Shown piece by piece: positions 1 to 8,783 of a DNA stretch of 37,775 bases. The notes beneath the pieces are model-generated. The model was given only the letters and a program-made list of their open reading frames with translations. It made no database searches and was not told the origin of the DNA. Position 1 is the stretch's first letter. The number at the start of each line of letters is the position of its first letter. The stretch comes from Plantago elongata (taxonomy: Eukaryota > Streptophyta > Magnoliopsida > Lamiales > Plantaginaceae). The stretch spans positions 1-37,775 of the forward strand of contig JAYMSP010001000.1 in assembly GCA_036897095.1 (NCBI GenBank). Direction: 5' to 3'. The translations under genes and the position numbers were made by a program.

Positions 1-208
1 AATTACATTATATTTTACCTATCTCCTTCCTATTTTGCACAATACAAATTTAATGACTACATAAATATATATTTTTTCAAGAAGATTGCATGCATATTAT
101 ATATAATAAGAATAAGTGCTTATCACATAAATATATATATCTTTTTTTTTAGAAGATTGCATGCATATTATATAGTAATGAAAAATAAATGATTGTCACA
201 TCTTTCAC

Positions 209-215
209 TATAAAA
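209..215 (+). promoter_or_regulatory. TATA box of inhibitor copy 1
   Basis: A TATAAAA hexamer-plus-one sits about 42 bases before the ATG at 257. The same element is conserved before copy 2. The spacing would put transcription start at roughly 240, giving a very short leader rich in AACACAA, which fits the compact genes of this inhibitor family. Confidence 0.6.
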
Positions 216-256
216 ACCACCTTTGCTCATTTATACAGCAAACACAAAACAACACA

Positions 257-510
257 ATGTCGTGTGATAATAGAGGCGGGTGCACTAACCTCAATTGTTG
301 CGGTTTGGGTGGTGCTAAGACATCATGGCCTGAACTTCTTGGTGCGAAAAATCCCAGGATGCTGAGAAGCTCATTCAAAAGGAGAATCCAGGCTTGTGTG
401 TGCTCACTTGGCCCATAAATCAGCCACGCCGTGGTGATTTTTGCTGCAACCGTGTTGTTATCATCCTCGATAATAACAACAATCTTGCTGCCGTCCCTTT
501 AATTGGTTAG
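257..510 (+). pseudogene. Potato inhibitor I-like protease inhibitor, copy 1, frameshifted
   Basis: The predicted protein belongs to the potato inhibitor I (PR-6) family of small serine-protease inhibitors. From the ATG at 257 it has a Cys-rich start (MSCDNRGG, NCCGLGG) and then the family signature SWPELLGA. Near 347-352 there are two extra bases relative to copy 2, which throw the frame and end it at TAA 416-418. The remaining family core is intact in the other frame: ENPG, then a 14-residue loop, then DFCCNRVVIILD, ending AVPLIG with TAG at 508-510. That segment has the expected length (14 residues between NPG and DF). There is no signal peptide, so any product would be cytosolic. There is no obvious intron. 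A sequencing error is the main alternative to true decay. Confidence 0.82.
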
Positions 511-2402
511 AAGATGAATAACGATTTGAAAGAGAGTGATTGAAGTCATTAAAAATAAAAGATAAATCGTTATATAAAGCGGTTTGATTATTTACCTTGG
601 TAATTTAATAATAAAACATTTGCATTTAGCAATGTATTTTGTTTCTTCTTATTTTACAGGTGAATTCTTGTTTGATTTCATTTTATATTCGTTTAATAAC
701 TCGACTACTAATGGATCGAGATCCGGCCTATTGGGTCAACAAGGTTACTCATAGTTAACTGTCTCACACACTTATTGTTGGTTTATATTATACGCTTTGA
801 ACCGAAACTCTCACGAATTTTCATATCGAATCACCTAATAAAATGTCTCATATCATAGAAGAGTGGTGGTCCAAATATATAACAAACCATGTTTTACCAA
901 TGTGCAATTTTACATTCGGAGTCACATGATGATTGTCTCATTCATCATATACAAATTTCGTAGTAAACAAAAAAGTAAAAAGTAAATAAAAACTCACTAA
1001 CAATTTATGTTTATAGGTCATATAAAACTACATTGTTAAATTCAACAAACTAACAATTGCAGAGGATTATGTTATAACTGTGAAACGACTAATGTACCTC
1101 CAACACAAAGTGGATTTATATGTAAACTTGAAACATACTACGTTGGAAAATTAAAAAAATATGAGTTCAACTAATAGGTTTTATTTGTTTCCAACTTGAC
1201 CATTCTCTTACTTATTTAGAGGTTGTCCAATCTGCATTGATACATGGATGCTAGAATAAAAATATAATAAGATTGAGATGGAGCTTCATCGTCTATATGC
1301 ATGCTTGGGCTACAAGTAATTTCAATAATCCTCCATTTTCAAATTTTAAATTGAAATGAAAAACATCCATTTTATTATATGTGAACATTTTTTTAATCAC
1401 CTTTTCGATATGAAAATGAAAGTAATAACTTCTACTCGCTCATATTGAGGTTCTCCGAGCACCAAAGACGGTATAGATTGATATTGATAAGCCACAAATT
1501 ATGGTTTCGGTGGGTTTACACAACAGTTAGATAAAATTTTTATGTCAAGTTAACGAACAACTTTCTTTTCTTATTTATCTAACGGTGTATGACCTATGTG
1601 TCACGTTTTAAGTTATAGAACGATGTGGTATATAATTACATTCTCATATGGATTTGGCCATTCAAGTGAAGTAAAATATCTTATATTTTAGAGAAAAATT
1701 TAGAGAAAAAAAGTAAGAATGAACATATTTTCATCTAAATCTTATTTCGAATTGAAAGATAAATAATAAGTACGCTTTAATTTAAATTGTGCAATATAGG
1801 TAATTAGACTAAAGATTGACTTTAATTTTTTTATGTCACCCGCCACTGACTCGAAGCACATGATATATATATAGTTAATCGCTAAAACCTTGTGTCATTT
1901 AATTTCTATTGGTAATTCACTGTTTCACTAGAAAAATTAAAAAATAAACTAAGTTTAGTCATGTATATTGGCATGAGATGCATAAATACCTTAATGGTTC
2001 GAAGTAAACTCATACTCGTTTTGACATAACAAAGAACTGATATTTTTCCAAAAAATATGCGTGCACATACTACCTTATTTGAATTTCTATAAAATAATAA
2101 AATCAAAGATGAAGAAGAGAATAGCACGTGATGAATTTTCACATGCAACATGAACTACTTCAACATAATTGATCATTAAAAAATAATTTTATCTAATTGC
2201 ATTATATTTTACCTGTCTCCTTCCTATTTTGCTCAATACAAATTTAATGACTACATAAATTTATACATTTTCTAGAAGATTGCACACATATTATATATAA
2301 TAAGAATAAGTGCTTATCACATAAATATATATATCTTTATTTTTTAGAAGATTACATGCATATTATATAGTAATAAAAATAAATGATTGTCACATCTTTC
2401 AC

Positions 2403-2409
2403 TATAAAA
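2403..2409 (+). promoter_or_regulatory. TATA box of inhibitor copy 2
   Basis: TATAAAA, 47 bases before the ATG at 2450, in the same context (CACTATAAAAACCAC) as copy 1. Its conservation in both units suggests both copies started with a working promoter. Confidence 0.6.
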
Positions 2410-2449
2410 ACCACATTTGCTCATTTATACAACAACACAAAACAACACA

Positions 2450-2697
2450 ATGTCGTGTGATAATAGAGGTGGATGCACTAACCTCAATTGTTGCGGTTTG
2501 GGTGGTGCTAAGACATCATGGCCTGAACTTCTCGGTGCGAAATCGCAGGATGTTGAGAAGCTCATTCAAAAAGAGAATCCAGGCTTGTTTGCACTTGGCC
2601 TATAAATCAGCCACGCCCTGGTGATTTTTGCTGCAACCGTGTTGTTATCATCCTTGATAATAACAATAATCTTGTTGCCATCCCTTTTATTGGTTAG
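2450..2697 (+). pseudogene. Potato inhibitor I-like protease inhibitor, copy 2, frameshifted
   Basis: This is the sister of copy 1. The first half reads in frame from ATG 2450 through SWPELLGA, KSQDVEKLIQKENPG and on to LFALGL, stopping at TAA 2603-2605. Relative to copy 1 it lacks four bases at about 2588-2595, just before the reactive-site loop. The rest of the family core continues in another frame (INQPRPG, DFCCNRVVIILD, AIPFIG) to TAG 2695-2697. The open part ends exactly where the inhibitory loop should begin, so a 51-residue product would lack the inhibitor function. The lesion differs from that of copy 1, so the two were disabled separately. Confidence 0.82.
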
Positions 2698-3799
2698 AAG
2701 ATGAATAATGATTTGAAAGGGAGTGATTTGAGTCATTAAAAATAAAAGATCAATCGTTTTATAAAGTGGTTTGATTGTTTACCTTGGTAATTTAATAATA
2801 AAATTTTTGCATTTAGCAATGTACTTTATTTCTTCTTATTTTACAGTTGAATTCTTGTTTGATTTCACTTTATATTCGTATAACAACTCCACTATTAATG
2901 GATCGAGATCCGGCCTATTGGGTCGAATCATAGTTAACCTATCTCACACACTTATTGTTAGTATGATATTGTACGCTTTGAGCCAAAATTCTCGAATTTT
3001 TTAATTGAATCACGGGAAGTGCCTAATTGCAAAGGCTTATGGTAATACTTGTGAAATGACTAAAGCACCCCTTTCATCGAATAGGTTTTATTTGTGCAAC
3101 ATGAACATTTTTGACTTATTTATAAGTTGTCCTGTCTACATAGGTGGCGGCTGAAAAATATTATGATAATATTGAGATGGAGCTTCTTCGTCTAAATGTA
3201 TGTTTGGGTTATAAGTGATTCAATAATCCTCTGTTTTAAAAATGAAATTGGGAAACATCTGTTTTTTTATATGTGGACATTTGTTTAATCACATTTTTGG
3301 GGTATGAAAAGAAAAGTATTGACTTCTACTCATATTAAGATTTTCCAGACTCCAAAGACTGTATAAATTGACAAATAAGCCACAAAATTGTGGTGAGTTA
3401 GATAATTTTTAATGTCAAGTTAACTTGCGACTTTCTTCTTTTTCATATGATTTCATTCTCATCTGGATTTAGCCCATTCAAGTGAAAGAAAATATCGTCA
3501 TGTCTTATTTGTAATTTTTGAAAAAAAAAAATAGGAATGAATTGGTATGCATATGCTCATCTAATGCTCTTTTGGAATTAATATATCCTAAGTAAACTCT
3601 ACCTCATTTTGACATAGCGAAAAATTAATATTATTTTTTTCAAAAAATGCACGTGCACACACTATTTCGTTTGAAATTTTATAAAGTAATTAAATTAAAA
3701 TGAAGAACAGAATACCTTGGGAATTTTCACGAGCATCAAGAACTAGATGAACATAATTGTCACAGTTATTGAAAAATAATTTCATCTAATTTCATTATA

Positions 3800-5215
3800 T
3801 TTTTATGTAGACAAAAGTAATCGAAATCCATTAAAATCGTTTACAATTACTGTCTTCAGATGTTCTTTGAAAATCCATTTATGGCCCAATTAAACTGGAA
3901 GTCTACTACAAACTATGTCATGAGACTTCATTCTTATGTTAACTAGCACAATCGATTCTTCTTAAAACATGACTTTGGCTCATTGCATGCCTTCTTCAAT
4001 ACTATATGGGTAGTTTTTCTCATTAAATAACCTTTACAAATAATTTATTACCAATATTTGGTTCAGTCTTTATTTCTAAATGTGTAACAACCTTACAACT
4101 AATTTATCGACCCCCAATAAACAACCAGTACGGTTACGTATGTGCTAGCTTATAGGTGATATGTTTCTCCCACTATACCAACACATATCATTTACGATGA
4201 ACTTTGTCCTCACATTTGTGAACCAGAAGAATATCATATATAGTTGATTGTCACCCATCCTGAAATTGCTATGTACCGAAGAAGCACACCTAACTTTAAT
4301 ATTATTCTAGATGGATTCCCGAATTAAAAGGTGCATATTGTGAGTAGCATTCTCGATCTTTTTAAGCTCTCTAAAACTTATTCGAAGCATCTTCAATCAA
4401 TCCATGATCACCATTAACATGACGATGTCTACGCTGCCTAAAGGACGGGTTGTATACTGCAGACTTTTGAGATAATTGGATTACCAACTTGTCCAGCTTC
4501 AAACCGAGTTCTTTGTATCTGTTCATGGTTGTCAGAACATACTTTCGTCGAATTGCAGCATTATTTTTATGATCATCACGATAAGGGTCTCCCAATATGC
4601 TGAAATCAAGAACTAGTCTGGTAGACCAAGCATTGTACCAAGATTTTGATATACATGTACTAGTACTACACGGCGATAAAAGCTTGTTGCCGATTGAATT
4701 TATCAATTTATGTTGGTGTTTAAACTTTACGTTTTGCAAGGAAATTCAGAAAATCAATGAATTTCATTCATACATCCAGGCATGAGCTACACAAATACGC
4801 AGACAATCATGGGGATTCTGGGCACCAGGGGTCGACTGAGAGCAACGAAGCACATTCGAGTAATTAACCGTTACTGGATTTATTCTCAGAATCTCGATTT
4901 TCTGACAAAAAAGATCGACTCAAACTACGATCTTGGGCAACTGCATAAATATACTCTGACAAATAAGTGGATATAGAAAGTCCTGTTGTCGAGAGACATG
5001 GTGGAGAATCCAGTTTTCCAAATGAAAATGTAGAATAAAACAGAGAAATGCTCCATGAAATTCATCCCACCATCAACAAATTCAGTGACATGGAGCAGCA
5101 TTGACAAAAGCTGGTAAGAATTATAAGAAAAGAACAGTTTAAACCAAGAGTGTCTATGCCTTCAAACGTTTTCAACAAGGAAATCTGTTGATACGGCTTT
5201 TATTTTACCCGAAAC
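3800..5215. other. Spacer with no convincing gene
   Basis: About 1.4 kb between the inhibitor array and the L16 gene. The longest open stretch is 122 codons on the minus strand (4739-4371). It has a mildly protein-like composition (a basic segment with RQRRHRH near its end) but matches no family I know, has no promoter or splice context I can support, and overlaps a 62-codon frame on the other strand. The part near 5100-5215 is probably the 3'UTR of the L16 gene. I see no RNA gene or clear element here. Confidence 0.5.
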
Positions 5216-5968
5216 TCAATATTTGTCCACGGGGCTTTTGTCCAATTTAATGAACCGTGTCCGCATAGGAAGTTTGGAAGCAGCTATCTCCATAGCCCTT
5301 TTAGCTGTGTCTTCATTTACCCCACTCATTTCATATAGGACTCTCCCCGGCTTAACAATAGCTGCCCAATATGCAAGCGCTCCTTTCCCCCTGCCCATTC
5401 GTGTTGCTACAGGTTTTGCTGTGACCGGTTTGTTTGGGTGTACACGGACCCACAGCTTTCCACCACGACGTGCAGTCCGTGTCAGTGCAAGTCGACCTGC
5501 TTTGATTTGTTTCTCGGTGATCCGAGCAGGTTCGATTATCTGAAGAGCATACTCACCAAAAGCAATAGGATTGGCTTTATCACATACTCCCTTTATTGAT
5601 GATGTTCCTTTAAATTGTTTAGTATATCCCTGCATATTCGATACAAATGAGGCTGACATGTAGAGAGGTGCTTACATACATATACAGTTAGTTTCAACAA
5701 TTACCTTATTAGCGATAGATCTGAATTGCTGGTCAAGACAAAATCGGCCATTATCTGCTGTTTTTGCACTCAGAAGGAAGCTATTACAAGCTGGCATAGC
5801 AAAGGCCTTTCTTAGATGTGTGCTCATTGGATATGCATTTGAACTGTTGGGCAAGAATGGAAGCTTGGAGCGAAGTCCCAAACTGCTGCAGGATTGGTTG
5901 TTCAGTAAATGATGATTAAGTTGTCCCACGAGCCCATAGACCCCTCGTGACCGTGTCAAATTTGCCAT
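5216..5968 (-). CDS. Ribosomal protein L16, organellar (probably mitochondrial), nuclear-encoded
   Basis: L16 (uL16) is a large-subunit protein near the peptidyl-transferase centre and tRNA sites. Two coding exons join in phase 0: 5968-5705 (88 residues) and 5629-5216, with a 75-base GT-AG intron, giving 225 residues. Both L16 signature regions are present: [12 protein letters not shown] (about residues 143-153) and [12 protein letters not shown] (165-176), followed by KPGRVLYEM and a C-terminal KLPMRTRF. Bacterial L16 is about 136 residues; the extra 88-residue first exon is rich in Arg, Ser and Leu and poor in acids, like a mitochondrial presequence, so import is inferred. An in-frame ATG at 5659 lies inside the intron and would serve only if the intron were kept. 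Because plant mitochondrial genomes often carry their own rpl16, this may be a divergent nuclear member of the L16p/L10e family. Confidence 0.88.
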
Positions 5969-6060
5969 TGTTGGTTAAAACACCAACTTTTGATGTACTT
6001 TGGAGAGATGGTAGATACAGACTACAGTAATAAAAATAATATCCAAGTCAGAACTCCAAC

Positions 6061-7254
6061 CTGCACACAAGAAAGTTGATCAACACCTGCAATCACCAAC
6101 TAATAGATCGACCACAGAATAAGAAAAATAAAATTAAAAAAAGAAGAGAAAAGAGTTAATTTAAAAGTGGCCATCAGAAGTTCAAGAATTTCACTGCATC
6201 ATGAAAGCAATAACACTAACAACATAAGATCATAGTTGCACCATTTTCATAAGACTGATTCATAAATCAACAAATGGGTTTTAACCCCAGATACAAGCCC
6301 TTTAACAGTACAATTCAGGTTTGTATATTCGAGTTCGAGTCAATGGAAGTTTCCTAGTGGCTAGACAGCAACGGAAGCATAACTCAACAAAACCTTTCAC
6401 TGCAGGTTGGACAAAAACCTATCATCCCATCACCTTTCTGTACTCTTCTTTGAAATAAAAGATCAAGAAGTCCTTTCTTTTTAAGAAACTCGAAAGAACT
6501 TTATTAGCAAAACAGAGAAAAGCCAGGAAGAACGGTATTTTCTACCAATAGTTGTCAATTGCTTCAGAACTTACAAGAGTTGGGAGTGAAGGAGACAAGG
6601 AGAAAAATGATCTAAATACGGCAACCACACCACATATACATTTCTGTGCTCAAAACTCAACAGAACAAGATGACATTAAGCATATTGCTTTCTGTGAGTT
6701 CTTAGAGGATCTGTCTAAACAGGTATAGTTAACCAATAAGTTTCCGATTTTCCGATGTTATTGAAATTGGCAAATGTAGCTGAATACTCTGATTGAGCTA
6801 CATATTACTAGATCCACTTGCAAAATTCTACAGGTCTCACTGAAAACAGTGTTGATAATCCTAATTCGACAAGTTTACTATTAATACCTCTAAATTATCC
6901 TTTACAATCCACTGAGTATACTTTGATTATACTTTGAACTTAAGGTTGCGAAAACTATTCAAATGACTAAAACTGAGCAATAAGCTTCAGATTTTGTATA
7001 AATTCACAAATGAAGCTGAATCTTCTAATTGAGCTACACATATTACTAAATTCACTTGCAGCAGATTTGTACAGGTATCACTCAATGCAAGCTCAAATGC
7101 TCGATAATCACGATTCAAATAACAACAAGCAAGCTAGAATTATGAAAAAGCTGAATCGAGGGTAATAACAATCGATAACACACAACAACATGAACAAAAT
7201 TGAAAAAAAAAGAGTAATTGAACAAGAAGAAAAACCGGAGAAATTGATTGGTAC
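6061..7254 (-). other. Probable 5'UTR intron of the L16 gene
   Basis: On the minus strand the site CTCCAG|GTACC at 7255/7254 and the acceptor GTGTGCAG|GTTGG at 6061/6060 would remove 1194 bases between a first untranslated exon (about 7400-7255) and the exon with the ATG at 5968. No open frame inside it looks real. It carries diverged internal repeats (see separate entry). Long leader introns are common in highly expressed plant genes; this one is predicted from splice borders only. Confidence 0.5.
6735..7115. repeat. Diverged direct repeats in the L16 leader intron
   Basis: The block at about 6735-6850 (AATAAGTTTCCGATTTT, GAATACTCTGATTGAGCTAC, ATATTACTA, CACTTGCA, CTACAGGT, TCACT) recurs at about 6978-7085 with roughly 242 bases offset. 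A third partial copy outside the gene at about 7550-7610 shares the end (TCACT, AAACAGTG, TGATAATCC, ATACCTCTAAATTATTCTT). This looks like an old duplicated non-coding segment. Confidence 0.6.
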
Positions 7255-7399
7255 CTGGAGAAATTCGCTTGAAGAAAAACTAGAGAAATACCCCAACTAA
7301 CCTCAAATCGATCTGGGTTCAACTGAAATCGATGGCGAATTGGAAGTGAAGAAGATGAATTTCGGGTCTCCTGAAGAAGACGAATTGAAGCAGAAGCAG

Positions 7400-8783
7400 G
7401 CCCAATTCGAAACTAATTCAGGCCCATTTTCAGGAATCGAACATGTGACATCTTAATTATGAAGTGTCTCAACTTGTTATTCGGTTATAAACACTTTGAC
7501 CAGAATCCTGTAATGTCACTTCACATATAACTAGATTAGTAATGTTCATTTCTACAATTATCACTCAAAACAGTGATGATAATCCAAAACAATACCTCTA
7601 AATTATTCTTAATGTACATTAATTATTTCGACTTTCAAATAATATGTTAATATTATTTTGGCTTTCAAGTTTATTAAAAAAAAATGAGTATATCTTATTT
7701 ATTCATAATTTGGTCATTTTATTATTGTAAGATTGCAATTCTATAATAATATAATCGACATATATTTACATTCTAAAACATTCTAAATAATGCACTAAAA
7801 ATTGTATACATTTCAATAATAATACAATGGTGTTGTATATTCATATGCCTATGACACTGTGTTATTGTATATTTATGCTACAATAAGATAGTAATTGTAT
7901 TTTTTGAGGTTAAAAAATATAGTTCATAAGTCTTCTTCCTCCTATCAAGATGAGAACGGATCTGAACCAGATCGGATAAGCGACATCGAACAAATGTGAG
8001 GGTGAAGAGTAAAGGTTTTGTGTTTGCAAATGTTAAATGACAGAGGTTACCAGCCATTTCTTCTGCCTAGTTCCATCTTTCAAGCAACCCCAATAGAATT
8101 TTTATATGTTTCAATCGAATTAAAGTATGATTTTACTACGTAATAGGAAAGACTAATGCATTCTCTTAAATGATGTAGAACGAATAGCGTTAAATTAAAT
8201 ATAAAATGTCAAGGGTCATTATTTACTGACGTGTGTACAAGTTTACAACTTTGACTAAATTATATGTTGATGCAGTTTGCAAAATTGACGGTTATTGTTC
8301 GCGACTTGTATCTTTAAGCTCAGTAGCTCACACCGGGTTCGGATTCGTCGCGATGTGATTAAGAAGATCTGAGTGGTATGATGCCGCGTGAAAGGTACTT
8401 AGGTAACAATGTTGATGATATAGTATTGTGTGATTGTGTCTGCGTCTTCAATCATTACGATTATACACCATGTTCATATGAGTGAGTTCAACGTGATTGG
8501 AGATATTCTATCAGGGAGCCCTTTGATTGAGAGGTAGATTTCGATGGTGGTAAAGTTAGCAATAATAGTGTTTCGCCTTGTAATTTACATGTGTAAACTT
8601 CTTCAACATAAAGCATCCTGATATATGTTTTAACAATCAACACCAGAACAGGTATATCTGTAAACCTTTTGGGGGTTGAAGGGGGAGGTGTTGAGGTATG
8701 TAAGAGATCTTCATGGCCAGAGATAGTCGTAAAACAACGAAGAAATGGTACATATCAACCTTACATTTCACACTTCAACAGAT
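7400..8783. other. Spacer between L16 and GSTZ genes
   Basis: The first part holds the probable L16 promoter and very AT-rich sequence (about 7600-7920). About 7920-8650 is less AT-rich and reads in places like broken coding sequence on the plus strand, with several stops, but I recognise no family in it. The final part up to 8783 should be the 3'UTR of the GST gene. No RNA gene is seen. Confidence 0.45.

Larger units (their letters stand above)
1..2194. repeat. Tandem duplication, unit 1 (inhibitor gene plus flanks)
   Basis: Position 1 lines up with 2195, and similarity runs through the promoter, coding region and much of the 3' flank (for example 570-830 with 2730-3000, and 2010-2130 with 3600-3715). 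The offset is about 2194 at the start and falls downstream because unit 2 has lost blocks, mainly the counterpart of about 1740-2000. The true left end lies outside the window. Apart from the broken inhibitor gene at 257-510, nothing coding is visible; the rest is AT-rich flank. Confidence 0.9.
2195..3785. repeat. Tandem duplication, unit 2
   Basis: This is the second, shorter unit of the inhibitor tandem, about 1.6 kb against 2.2 kb. It closes at about 3760-3800 with a third copy of the junction sequence (AAAAATAATTT, ATCTAATT, CATTATATTTT), the same string that precedes unit 2 at about 2175-2210. After that the similarity stops. The sequence therefore looks like an array of at least two units plus a truncated third start. 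The stretch 2698-3785 holds no gene. Confidence 0.85.

Noticed and set aside
2771-3004. 77-codon frame downstream of inhibitor copy 2
   Set aside because: The matching region of unit 1 (about 577-830) does not keep the frame, so it is a chance opening in duplicated flank.
4371-4739. 122-codon minus-strand open frame
   Set aside because: Composition is mildly protein-like, but no family, splice partners, promoter or conserved motif could be recognised, and an opposing frame overlaps it.
6318-6345. TTCGAGTTCGAGTCAATGG, resembling a tRNA B box
   Set aside because: No A box lies 30-60 bases upstream and there are no flanking direct repeats, unlike the element at 10858-10946.
8310-8350. GGGTTCGGATTCG next to TAGCTCA, tRNA-like
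   Set aside because: The two boxes are only about 10 bases apart, and no cloverleaf or target-site duplication could be drawn.
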